From: UBA11986 sp963734955
GTDB taxonomy: Bacteria > Bacteroidota > Ignavibacteria > UBA10030 > UBA6906
Direction of reading: 5' to 3'
Assembly (NCBI GenBank): GCA_963734955.1
Contig: CAVTJO010000014.1
Span: 186,001 to 250,000 of the forward strand
Length of the DNA: 64,000 nt
The position numbers were made by a program, and so were the translations under genes. A model generated the notes under the pieces. The model was not told the DNA's origin, ran no database searches, and saw nothing but the letters and a program-made list of their open reading frames with translations. Shown here piece by piece: positions 39,893-48,358 of this stretch (positions are counted from its first letter, which is position 1; the number at the start of each line of letters is the position of its first letter).

Positions 39893-41032
39893 ATGAACAT
39901 CCCATCCCACAAACCGCAGTATGATGAGAACGACGAGGCAGCTCTTGTTGATGCATTACGATCCGGGAGGATTGTCGGAGACGCTGATCAGACAGTTCAG
40001 GCATCGGAACAGCTTGCGCGTTTCCTTGGTGTGAAGACCGTATTGCTTACGCCATCATGCACTCACGCACTCGAGCTTGCAATGATGGTGTTGCGGCTTA
40101 AGCCCGGTGATGAAGTGATCATCCCGAGCTTCACATTCGTGTCATCCTCGAATTGCATCATGCGGCAGGGTGCGCGGCCAGTCTTCGCTGAGATTGATCC
40201 GGCAACACTCACGATTGATGCCATGGACGTGGATCGAAAGGTCACTCCCCGGACCAAAGCGGTTATTCCCGTCGTGTACGCAGGTGTTGCCCCCGACATG
40301 GACGCGCTGATGGAGGTCGCCAGTAAACACAATATTACTGTCGTTGAAGACGCGGCACAGGCCCTGGGCGCCCGCTACAAGAATCGACCGCAGGGGACCA
40401 TTGGACATATCGGATGCTTCAGTTTTCATGAAACCAAGAACCTCTCGACGGGAGAAGGAGGAGCGTTCGTCACTAGCATCGATGATTTTGCAGCGCGCGC
40501 CGAAATCGTTCGCGAAAAGGGGACTAACAGAAAACAGTTCATGCTGCATCTGGTCGACAAATATACATGGGTTGATGTTGGAAGTAGTTTCCTGCCGAAC
40601 GATCTGGTAGGCGCATTGCTCGCCAGTCAGTTGAAAAAGATCGAGGGGATACAGGAGGCGAGGAAACAGATCTACCAACGCTACATGAATGAGTTCCGAC
40701 CACTCGCTCAACAGGAAAAACTCGTTCTCCCGACTATCCCGAACCATACGTTGTCAAACTATCATATTTATCATGTGTTGATGCAGGATGAACAGACTCG
40801 CAATAGGGCTATCGCATTTTTCAAGTCACGTAACATCGGGACGACGTTCCACTACCTGCCGCTACATCTTGCGCCGCTTGGCCAGAAGTTGCTGGGGGGC
40901 AAACCGGGCGATCTCCCTATTACAGAGTCTGTCAGCGGACGACTGTTGAGGCTCCCGATCTATCCGGCATTGACGAGCCAGGAACAAACGTATGTCATCG
41001 AGACAATGTATGAATTCTTCAAGAGCCGTTAG
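39893..41032 (+). CDS. DegT/DnrJ/EryC1/StrS aminotransferase (sugar aminotransferase)
   Basis: A PLP enzyme that aminates nucleotide-linked keto-sugars. The 379-residue protein has the family start IPSHKPQYDENDEAALVDAL and the substrate loop PSFTFVSSSNCI. The PLP lysine is in CFSFHETKNLSTGEGG, a motif typical of 4-amino-4,6-dideoxyhexose enzymes. FHYLPLHLAPLGQK is near the C-terminus. It follows the glycosyltransferase by 25 nt. The last 23 nt overlap the start of the DUF1684 gene. Confidence 0.92.
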   Translation: MNIPSHKPQYDENDEAALVDALRSGRIVGDADQTVQASEQLARFLGVKTVLLTPSCTHALELAMMVLRLKPGDEVIIPSFTFVSSSNCIMRQGARPVFAEIDPATLTIDAMDVDRKVTPRTKAVIPVVYAGVAPDMDALMEVASKHNITVVEDAAQALGARYKNRPQGTIGHIGCFSFHETKNLSTGEGGAFVTSIDDFAARAEIVREKGTNRKQFMLHLVDKYTWVDVGSSFLPNDLVGALLASQLKKIEGIQEARKQIYQRYMNEFRPLAQQEKLVLPTIPNHTLSNYHIYHVLMQDEQTRNRAIAFFKSRNIGTTFHYLPLHLAPLGQKLLGGKPGDLPITESVSGRLLRLPIYPALTSQEQTYVIETMYEFFKSR

Positions 41033-41735
41033 GTATTTTCGCAGCGCGATATGTGTCATCAAGACACCGGGCCTCTTTCTTGTCTGTATGATGGTTGCAG
41101 GTATCTTGCTTCCATCCTGCGCCGGCAAAACCGCTCCGCCGCCATCTGCTTTGGCTGACAGCCTGACGATCGTGAACGATAACCTCGCTCATCGTGCCGA
41201 GGTTGATACCTTCTTCCGCTCCGATGCTGATTCGCCGTTCCTGAAGGATACAACAATCAGATACCAAGGCATCAAATGGTTTCCAATCGACACACGTTAT
41301 CGCGGAGTTTCACAGCTTCACCGATATGCAAACCAGGATACGGTAATTGTATTGGGCACCAAAGGAGAGGAGCGGAAACAGGTAAAGCATGGTTTCTTCA
41401 CCATCACCGTCCCCGGCGACAGCGGCCAACCGGTCGTCCTAAAGTTGAATGTCTACAAGTTCACTCCATACGATGCAAAGCGATACGCCCTCTACAGAAA
41501 CGCGCTCAGCGTGGGGTTCACAGATGAAACAACAGGGAAGGAAACCTATGCCGTAGGGAGATATGTGGACGTCGGAGATGAGAACCCCGATCCTGATCAC
41601 GAATACATTATCGATCTCAACAAATCCTACAACCCGTATTGCGCGTACAGCCATCTGTTCTCATGCGCCATCCCGCGCAGAGAAGATCATATTGATATCT
41701 CGCTGCGCGTCGGGGAAATGAAGTACCACGAATGA
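41010..41735 (+). CDS. DUF1684 lipoprotein
   Basis: A 241-residue exported protein. The signal sequence ends at the lipobox AGILLPSC. The C-terminal half matches DUF1684: YAVGRYVDVGDENPD, then YIIDLNKSYNPYCAYS, then a basic-acidic segment and LRVGEMKYHE. The function is unknown; the family often has a fold resembling small-ligand binders. The start within the previous gene is uncertain: 41010 and 40992 are both possible. Confidence 0.85.
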   Translation: MNSSRAVRYFRSAICVIKTPGLFLVCMMVAGILLPSCAGKTAPPPSALADSLTIVNDNLAHRAEVDTFFRSDADSPFLKDTTIRYQGIKWFPIDTRYRGVSQLHRYANQDTVIVLGTKGEERKQVKHGFFTITVPGDSGQPVVLKLNVYKFTPYDAKRYALYRNALSVGFTDETTGKETYAVGRYVDVGDENPDPDHEYIIDLNKSYNPYCAYSHLFSCAIPRREDHIDISLRVGEMKYHE

Positions 41736-41751
41736 CTCGGAACAGACAACC

Positions 41752-42267
41752 ATGAACAAATCTCTTGTAACTGGCATTGTGTTAATCGTTATTGGCATCA
41801 TCTTTCTTCTGCCCGGTTTCACTGACCTCACTCTTCGTGACTTGTGGCCCGTATTGATGCTGGCCCCGGGAATTCTCTTCTTTCTCGGATTCATTGCTGA
41901 CCGCAAGAGCTACGGACTGCTTATGCCCGGCGCGATCCTGACCACGTATGGACTTGTCTTCTTCTACTGCACAATCGTCGGGTGGTATTGGATTCAAGAC
42001 CTCTGGCCATTTTATATTGTCGGTCCTGGCATCGGCTTCTTGTTGATGTACTACTTCGGAAGGAAGGAAACTGCCCTGCTTGTTCCCGGGGCGGTCATGA
42101 CGCTACTTGGCTTGATTTTCCTTCTTCATTCCACCGACTACGAATATCTCTGGCCGGTGGCTATCATCATAGCCGGCGCCTTGCTCATTCTCAAAGGGAG
42201 ACGCACGCAACCGGTGGTGACGTCCCCGCCGGAATTCCGCAAGGAGGATTCAGCACCCCGATCATAG
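41752..42267 (+). CDS. Multi-pass membrane protein, DUF5668/LiaF-like
   Basis: A 171-residue protein with three repeated pairs of hydrophobic segments. The units LPGFTDLTLRDLWPVLMLAP, YWIQDLWPFYIVGPGIGFLL and TDYEYLWPVAIIIAGALLIL look like internal repeats of LiaF/LiaI-type N-terminal regions. Each has an LWP motif between helices. The hydrophilic tail is short. Function is unknown. It lies 16 nt after the DUF1684 gene. Confidence 0.72.
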   Translation: MNKSLVTGIVLIVIGIIFLLPGFTDLTLRDLWPVLMLAPGILFFLGFIADRKSYGLLMPGAILTTYGLVFFYCTIVGWYWIQDLWPFYIVGPGIGFLLMYYFGRKETALLVPGAVMTLLGLIFLLHSTDYEYLWPVAIIIAGALLILKGRRTQPVVTSPPEFRKEDSAPRS

Positions 42268-42327
42268 TGCTGATGACCCGAAGCACTCATTGACCGTCTT
42301 CATCCCATTTTCCGTAGCCCGAAAACC

Positions 42328-43560
42328 ATGGATCAACATAAGCTGTATAGAACAATCAAGACGCTCGCTGAACAGAAGTTCCGGACAGAAGAGCAACTGT
42401 TGAATTTCATCCTTGAAAGCATCATCCAGATCGAGGAGATCCCGATCAAAGGTGGACGCATCTGGAAACTCGAGCTGGCAACAGGTACGTACCGGGTAAT
42501 CAAACAGCACGGAGAGATGGAACCCATTAAGAAGAACTTCCGGCTTCGTGTGCTCGACTATCCGATGTTCATCCAGCTTGCACGCAAGGGCACATTCCTC
42601 GGAGCCGAGACACACCGGTATCTCCGCTCCAAAGGGATCAGGCATTACGCAGCAACCGGTATCGGGGAGCTGGCGCGATGGAAGCATTATGACCTCTATC
42701 CATACATCATCGCGATCAATGGAGAGTATCTCAAGCACGAGATGATCTTCGCGCTGAATATCATCAGTAATGTCGTCACAGCGGCGTTGAAGAACAGACG
42801 AATAGAGCATAAGGTGAAACAGCTCGCCGAGGACCTTGACAAGGCGAGAGAGATTCAGAAGAGCATTCTACCCGAACATGAGTTGCGGTTCCACAACTAC
42901 GATCTCTATGGCGTTTCACTCCCCGATCGAGTCGTGGGTGGGGATTTCTTTGACTACCTCCAGGCCTCGGACGACAAGGATAGGTTGGGTGTAGTGATCG
43001 GCGATGCGGCCAGCAAAGGGCTGTCGGCTGCTGCGCAGGCACTGTATGTCTCGGGTGCGCTCCGCATGGGCATCGAGTATCAGACGAAAATGGGGACATT
43101 CATCGGAAAGATCAACAAGCTCGTAAACCGGACTTTTAACGCCGAACATTTTGTCTCGATGGTGTACGTTGAACTGACAAACTCAGACAACGGTCTTGTC
43201 TTCTACGTCAATGCAGGGCATAACAACCCGATTCTACTACGCGCCAGCCCGGATGAGGTCGAGATGCTGCCAGCTACAGGCCAAATCCTCGGACCGTTCC
43301 CTGGTGAAAAGTACGGAACCGAATTCACCACAATGGCTAAGGGAGACATCCTCCTGTTGCATACGGACGGCATTACCGATGCGTCGGATGACAACAGGCA
43401 AATGTATGGCCAGCAACGGATTATCCAACGCCTCCGGGAATTCCGCAGCCAATCGCCCCGGGAGATCTGCCAGCTCATTATCGAAGATGTCCAGAAATTC
43501 AACAGGCTTCAGGACTACTCCGATGACAAGACGCTGGTGGTTATCAAGCGAACGAGGTAG
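42328..43560 (+). CDS. SpoIIE/RsbU-type serine phosphatase
   Basis: A 410-residue protein. The N-terminal domain (1-165) is probably a GAF-like sensor and is followed by a coiled-coil linker (KVKQLAEDLDKAREIQKSIL). The PP2C-type catalytic domain has VVGGDFFDYL, GVVIGDAASKGLSAAAQA and LLHTDGITDASDD holding the metal-binding Asp and Gly. Such phosphatases remove phosphate from STAS antagonists in partner-switching pathways; a STAS protein is encoded at 5.0-5.3 kb. No anti-sigma kinase is seen nearby. Confidence 0.9.
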   Translation: MDQHKLYRTIKTLAEQKFRTEEQLLNFILESIIQIEEIPIKGGRIWKLELATGTYRVIKQHGEMEPIKKNFRLRVLDYPMFIQLARKGTFLGAETHRYLRSKGIRHYAATGIGELARWKHYDLYPYIIAINGEYLKHEMIFALNIISNVVTAALKNRRIEHKVKQLAEDLDKAREIQKSILPEHELRFHNYDLYGVSLPDRVVGGDFFDYLQASDDKDRLGVVIGDAASKGLSAAAQALYVSGALRMGIEYQTKMGTFIGKINKLVNRTFNAEHFVSMVYVELTNSDNGLVFYVNAGHNNPILLRASPDEVEMLPATGQILGPFPGEKYGTEFTTMAKGDILLLHTDGITDASDDNRQMYGQQRIIQRLREFRSQSPREICQLIIEDVQKFNRLQDYSDDKTLVVIKRTR

Positions 43561-43679
43561 GCTCCTGATTAACAAAATTTCATCCTCGTTGTCTTGCTTT
43601 TGAAAAACCCCTTCCGCACCTTTGGGCGCACCTGTCACCTATTTATCAACATCACAATTTCTTATTACCTGGAGGGTTT

Positions 43680-44075
43680 ATGAAAAAGGTCCTTGGAGTC
43701 TTATTGCTCCTCGGCGCGTTTGTAGCAGCGCAGTCGGTTGTCTTCGCGCAGGAAACCGAGAAAAAGGAAGAGGCAAAGGAGAAGGTCGGCGAGAAGATGG
43801 AGAAGAAGGGTGAGATGAAGGAAATGAAGGGTGAGATGAAAGAGAAGAAGGGTGAGATGATGGATAAGAAGGGCGAGAAGATGGAGAAGAAAGCCGAGAT
43901 GACGGGAAAGAAGAAGGCGGAGAAGAAGGGTGAGATGATTGAAAAGAAGGGCGAGAAGATGGAGAAGAAGGGTAAGCACATGGAGAAAAAAGGTGAGATG
44001 ATGGAGAAGAAGGGCGAGAAGATGGAAAAGAAGGGTGAGAAGAAAGAGGTTCCGGCGGAGGGTGAGAAGAAGTAA
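43680..44075 (+). CDS. Exported Lys/Glu-rich heptad-repeat protein
   Basis: A 131-residue protein with a clear signal peptide (VLGVLLLLGAFVAAQSVVFA). The mature part is almost entirely repeats of the heptad M-E-K-K-G-E-K and variants, with about a dozen copies. It has extreme charge and no hydrophobic core, so it is probably a coil or flexible filament binding anionic surfaces, though that is inference. GGAGGG precedes the ATG. A strong terminator follows. I do not recognise a family. Confidence 0.75.
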   Translation: MKKVLGVLLLLGAFVAAQSVVFAQETEKKEEAKEKVGEKMEKKGEMKEMKGEMKEKKGEMMDKKGEKMEKKAEMTGKKKAEKKGEMIEKKGEKMEKKGKHMEKKGEMMEKKGEKMEKKGEKKEVPAEGEKK

Positions 44076-44099
44076 CCGCGAGACAAGAATTATATCTCA

Positions 44100-44130
44100 G
44101 GGGAGGCACGCGCCTCCCCTTTTTATTTCC
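44100..44130 (+). terminator. Strong rho-independent terminator
   Basis: GGGGAGGC and GCCTCCCC form a perfect 8-bp stem with a 4-nt loop, followed by TTTTTATTT, 25 nt after the heptad-repeat gene. Confidence 0.9.
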
Positions 44131-44156
44131 CTCTAAGAAACGTCCCTGCTGATCGA

Positions 44157-46116
44157 CTAGCGCAATATTGTCAGCTTCTTTGTCTCGACGAAATCCTGCG
44201 CCTGGATCCGATAGAAGTAGATCCCGCTGGGAAGGTCGGCATTCTTGAACTCCACTTCATGCATGCCGGCGCTCTGATACCCTTCGAAAATCAATGCAAC
44301 TTCCTGGCCAAGAAGATTGAACACGGCAAGCCGCAGGTGTCCGCTCTTTGGAATGGTGTATGTGACAGTGGTGGTGGGATTAAATGGATTGGGGAAGTTC
44401 TGTTCGAGCTTGTATTCTGCTTCGTCCCGTTTTTGCTCCTTCACCGGCGTCGTAAATGTGACAATCACGCGTCTGTGCTCGTAACTCGGTGTTACGACCC
44501 GTCCATCTGACGCCTTGACCCGCCAGTAGTAATTGGATGACCGCCGGGGAAAGGTGATTGTCTCCGACGTCGCAGTGCCCACAGTGGTGTCGCCCAGTGC
44601 CGGACTGTTGAACGTGCTCACGGTATCCGTTTCAAGAATGTACCTCAGGGTATCACGATCCGGGTCGCTGGCAGCATCCCAGACAAAGTGAACCATGGGG
44701 TCGCTGCCGACAAAATTCAACGTCGTGTCATTCGGAGGAGAAATCAGTCCAAAGGGATCGGGCGGATCGTTGACGTTCGTGACGGTGACGTTGACGATTT
44801 CGTCAGCTCCCCCCGCACCGTTCTCGGCGCGCAGATAGAACATCTGCGCTCCCTGTAATGCTTCCTGGTTGGTCGGGATCCACTCCACCGTCCACGATGA
44901 TGTGTCAATAACCATTCCGTCGGGTCCCGTGAGGATCGTCAGTCTTGGTGGTGTGCCCGTGAACGTTGGTGTGTACGTATACCGAACTCCCTGCGTTGCT
45001 TCCGTCGGCGCCAACGATGTGAATGACGGCGCAACCGGGCGAAGCCTGAGAATTTTGCTGGCCGTGTGGGAACCGTTTGCAAGGTACAGGAAGCCGTCAG
45101 TACCTGCTTCGATGTCCGCAAATCCGGAGCTGTATGCGAAGAACGTCGTCAAGGAATTGGGCAGGATCGTATCACCATTTTCCGTCAACGTCAGCGTCCA
45201 CACCGTTGGATTGACATTGCCGGTAAACAGGATTTTCCCCCGCAGGCGGGGAAAAGCCATTGCACGGTAAACAACAATTCCTGTCAGCGCAGGAAGTGGC
45301 GACCCGGGGAAATAGTAGAGCGGTTTGATGTACGTTGGATCGTTCGCGTCAGTGCAGTCCCCTTCAATCGGCCAGCCCATGTTTGCACCCTTCGGAACGC
45401 GGTCGATCGCGTCATTGCAGCTCCCCCCATTCTCAGAGCAATACATCTGTCCGGTGGAGGAATCAAACGTGAAATCGGGGCTGTTGCGGTGGCCGATTGA
45501 CCAGAATGATTTTCCCGGCCACGGGTTATCGTCAGGAATTGAGCCATCCACGTTCAAACGGTGAATCTTGCCGAACGGGTTGCCCGCGCTCGAATCCTGT
45601 GCATTCGGCGCAGTGGCGTTCTCCCCAACGGACACATACAACTTCCCGTCCGGACCAAAATGAATGCTACCCCCGTTGTGTTTGGTCGCCGCGTTGAGTC
45701 GGGGAGCCAGAAAAATCGTATGCGGTTCGATACCAATACCTGCGCTGTCCCTGTAACGGACAACATTGTTGTACCTGTCTCTGGCGCGGGTAAAGTACAG
45801 ATAGACAAATGGTGAATCGGGATAGTCGGGATGGAGGGTAACACCAAGAAGTCCTTGCTCCCCGGCGTTGGCAACCGGGACAATGACAAACGGTCTTGCG
45901 CGGAGCATTCCCTGATCGAAAATGCGCACACGTCCGTTGTTCTTTTCGGCGAAGAAGAATTTCCCGCTGTGATCACGGCGAGAATGCCATGCTCACCGGA
46001 GAAGCAATGTCCGGATTCGCGGCAAGTGTGTCCACTACGTATTGCTGTGCACGCGCCGCAACGGAAGAAAGGATAATCAGAACACAAGGAATGAAACGTT
46101 GTAGCAATCGGATCAT
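44157..46116 (-). CDS. Glucose/sorbosone dehydrogenase-like protein with T9SS sorting domain (one frameshift)
   Basis: About 652 residues when rejoined. The signal peptide (FIPCVLIILSSVAARAQ) is in the frame starting at the ATG 46116. The propeller domain has GEQGLLGVTLHPDY, KHNGGSIHFGPDGKLYVSVG, SIGHRNSPDFTFDSSTG and GSCNDAIDRVPKGANMGWP, typical of GSDH/PQQ-type sugar dehydrogenases. Ig-like or cadherin-like domains and a T9SS type A domain (LEQNFPNPFNPTTTVTYTI to TKKLTILR) follow. The frame breaks near 45970: MAFSP joins DHSGKFFFAEKNNGRV by deleting one T. It is probably secreted or surface attached; the PQQ cofactor is not proven. Confidence 0.82.
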
Positions 46117-46148
46117 CAACACCTATACTTGTGGTTGTGCAGTACTCA

Positions 46149-46440
46149 TCACACAATGATGAGTTGTGGACTGTTGCCCGGAGGCGCCGAATTCCCAACA
46201 ACCAACGGCCTGCCCGCTGTCCGTGGCAGACGGATACGGCCACTGACCCACCCATTCCCGGCGCTATTGGGCAGCCCCCACGGATGAGGATACAAATGAA
46301 TGCTCGCAAAGTCAATATGTTGAAAGGAACAACTTGATGAAACGGATACTGGCCGCATCTTCTGTCAAGGAGTAGGCATTCCCGTCAATGAAATGGAATG
46401 CCCGACCATCAACCTGAAATCGATCGCCCAGGCGTAACGA
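46149..46440 (-). pseudogene. Remnant of a GH5-type mannanase
   Basis: In the 406-nt gap between two minus-strand genes, the minus strand reads QHIDFASIHLYPHPWGLPN followed by GWVSGRIRLPRTAGRPLVV. This matches the second half of GH5 endo-beta-mannanases. In the family this segment ends in G-E-F-G with the catalytic nucleophile Glu; here it reads GNSAPPG, so the nucleophile is gone. Upstream, RLGDRFQVDGRAFHFIDGNA resembles the N-terminus of the same family, with most of the middle missing. The catalytic core is deleted, so it cannot be active. Confidence 0.5.
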
Positions 46441-46522
46441 ATTGCACGGTCCTGCAAAATGTCACGGCCGTTCCAAAAAATCCACGGCGTGACGCCAAGG
46501 ATGTCGATTCGCGTCCGCCACA

Positions 46523-47584
46523 TTACCGATCGTAAAGGTAAGCCGATTCTATGAGGCGCGCCTCTTTCCCGTCGTGCACGGCCATTTGCCCGGACTTGAA
46601 GAGTGACGCGCTCCCAAACTCTCCCTTCCTGTTCAACGCATAGAATTTCACTCCAAAATTTGGCCGACCGTTTTCATCCTTCAAGCGACTCATTTTGTTG
46701 TGATCAACAATTCGCTGACAGGCTTTAAGACAGGCTTCTTCCGGAGATTTCCCTTGACGCATGTATTCAACAACCATGACGCTGCTGCAATTGATCAGAT
46801 TCGCTTCTCCCCTGCCGGTCGACCCCGCAGCACCGACTTCATTATCGAGAAACAGGCCTGCCCCGGGTATGGGGGAATCGCCGACACGTCCGGGGATCTT
46901 AAACGCCAGACCACTCGTCGTGGTCACACAGGAAATGTTGCCTTTCAAGTCGATGGCACTGCAATGGATCGTGCCGTAGTGTCTGAAGAACGGGGCAAAC
47001 AATCCACCGATGTCCTTTGTGGTCTCATCATGTTGAGGCAACCAGTCATCGTTTGTCGAGAGATTCTCCTTCCACTTCAGCCATTCTTCACGCGCCTTGT
47101 CCGTCAGCAAGTCCTCTTCCTTGAAGCCATGCGCTTTTGCAAACTGCAGGGCGCCCTGACCCACAATCAGCACGTGGTCAGATCGTTCCATCACAACACG
47201 AGCAACCTTCGAGGGGTTCTTGATGTTACGCAATGCAGCGACAGCACCGCCGCGGTGAGTGGGCCCGTGCATCACCGCCGCGTCAAGTTCAACCACCCCT
47301 TCCTCATTCGGCAGACCGCCATACCCGACGCTCGTGTCGTTGGGATCATCTTCCACAATGTTGACACCTGCGATTACGCCATCAAGCGCGTCCGCCCCCG
47401 ATCGAATGACCTCCATGGCTTTGGTCACTGCCTGCAGACCATTGGCGCTGGCGATGACAAGAGGTCTCGCTAAACTCTGGGCCGAGGCTTTTTGCATCAG
47501 CGTCGAGGCAACGGTGGATGGTATGAGAGCAGCGGCACTTAAGACCGATGCGTGCTTGATGAATTCCCTACGGTTTGATGACAT
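46523..47584 (-). CDS. N4-(beta-N-acetylglucosaminyl)-L-asparaginase-like Ntn hydrolase
   Basis: A 353-residue Ntn hydrolase. A twin-arginine export signal (SNRREFIKHASVLSAAALIP) directs it to the periplasm. VGYGGLPNEEGVVELDAAVM is the family core. The likely autocleavage site is FFRHYGTIHCSAIDLKGN, with Thr as nucleophile, followed by GDSPIPGAGLFLDNEVGAAG. Such enzymes split asparagine-linked sugar or isoaspartyl bonds. The precursor would self-cleave into two chains. The gene stands alone on the minus strand. Confidence 0.88.
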   Translation of the reverse strand: MSSNRREFIKHASVLSAAALIPSTVASTLMQKASAQSLARPLVIASANGLQAVTKAMEVIRSGADALDGVIAGVNIVEDDPNDTSVGYGGLPNEEGVVELDAAVMHGPTHRGGAVAALRNIKNPSKVARVVMERSDHVLIVGQGALQFAKAHGFKEEDLLTDKAREEWLKWKENLSTNDDWLPQHDETTKDIGGLFAPFFRHYGTIHCSAIDLKGNISCVTTTSGLAFKIPGRVGDSPIPGAGLFLDNEVGAAGSTGRGEANLINCSSVMVVEYMRQGKSPEEACLKACQRIVDHNKMSRLKDENGRPNFGVKFYALNRKGEFGSASLFKSGQMAVHDGKEARLIESAYLYDR

Positions 47585-47719
47585 GGGGTCGGTCCGTTCT
47601 CTGTGGTAGGTGGTCGAGTGAATGCTGTACTAATGAGAAATTAGATAATCTCTCACCGAGAGTCAATCACTTCCGGCGATCTTGCGGGTCAGCAAACGGC
47701 GGGCTACATTGTAGCTGAC

Positions 47720-48322
47720 ATGAACCCTCAATTCCATTACATCCTCTTTCACAAACCCTTTGGAGTTTTGTCTCAATTCACTTCGGAATCAGGACATCGA
47801 TCGCTTCAGGATTTCGGTCCGTTCCCCCCAGACACCTATCCGGTCGGTCGTCTTGACGTCGATTCCGAGGGATTGCTCCTTCTCACCAATGACAATCACG
47901 TGAAGCATCGATTGACTACGCCATCATTCCGTCACACGCGAACGTATCTTGTCCAGATTGAACGCACACCAGTGGAAGCGTCTCTCCAGCGTCTGCGTGA
48001 CGGTGTGATCATCAAAAGCCGACGAACCGGCCCCGCATTGGTTCGCGTATGTTCCCGCGAGCCAAACCTCAAACCAAGAGCAATCGCCATCCGATACCGC
48101 AAGAACGTGCCAACTTGCTGGATTGAAATCACACTCACAGAGGGTCGCAACAGGCAGATCCGAAGAATGACCGCGGCAGTCGGTCATCCGACACTGAGGC
48201 TCGTTCGAAGCCGGATCGGATTTCTCTCACTCGATGGACTTCTCCCCGGTGAATTCCGCCGATTGACAGCAAACGAAATTGCCAGATTACGTAAGCTGGT
48301 TGAGGATAAGGGAGGTTCCTGA
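47720..48322 (+). CDS. rluE: 23S rRNA pseudouridine synthase, RluE/RsuA family
   Basis: A 200-residue RsuA-type enzyme without the S4 domain, as in RluE, which isomerises a uridine in 23S rRNA domain V. The catalytic Asp is in VGRLDVDSEGLLLLTND. The family start HKPFGVLSQF and TEGRNRQIRRMTAAVGHPTL are present. Whether the target matches E. coli RluE is inferred. Confidence 0.88.
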   Translation: MNPQFHYILFHKPFGVLSQFTSESGHRSLQDFGPFPPDTYPVGRLDVDSEGLLLLTNDNHVKHRLTTPSFRHTRTYLVQIERTPVEASLQRLRDGVIIKSRRTGPALVRVCSREPNLKPRAIAIRYRKNVPTCWIEITLTEGRNRQIRRMTAAVGHPTLRLVRSRIGFLSLDGLLPGEFRRLTANEIARLRKLVEDKGGS

Positions 48323-48328
48323 CGCGCC

Positions 48329-48352
48329 GAAGCCCCTGCTTCCAGGGGCTTC
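48329..48352. terminator. Hairpin between two convergent genes
   Basis: GAAGCCCCTG and CAGGGGCTTC form a perfect 10-bp stem with the loop CTTC in the 36-nt gap between the two stop codons. There is no long T-run, but it is well placed to stop transcription from both sides. Confidence 0.65.
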
Positions 48353-48358
48353 AGAGCC

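Noticed and set aside
43785..44050. Repeats that might be a CRISPR array or satellite
   Set aside because: The 21-nt periodicity is imperfect, without spacers, and codes for the M-E-K-K-G-E-K heptads.
43652..44109. Long antisense ORFs rich in Ser, Phe or Leu opposite the heptad-repeat gene
   Set aside because: They arise from the repetitive GAGAAGAAG sequence read in reverse. The plus strand has the signal peptide, ribosome-binding site and terminator.
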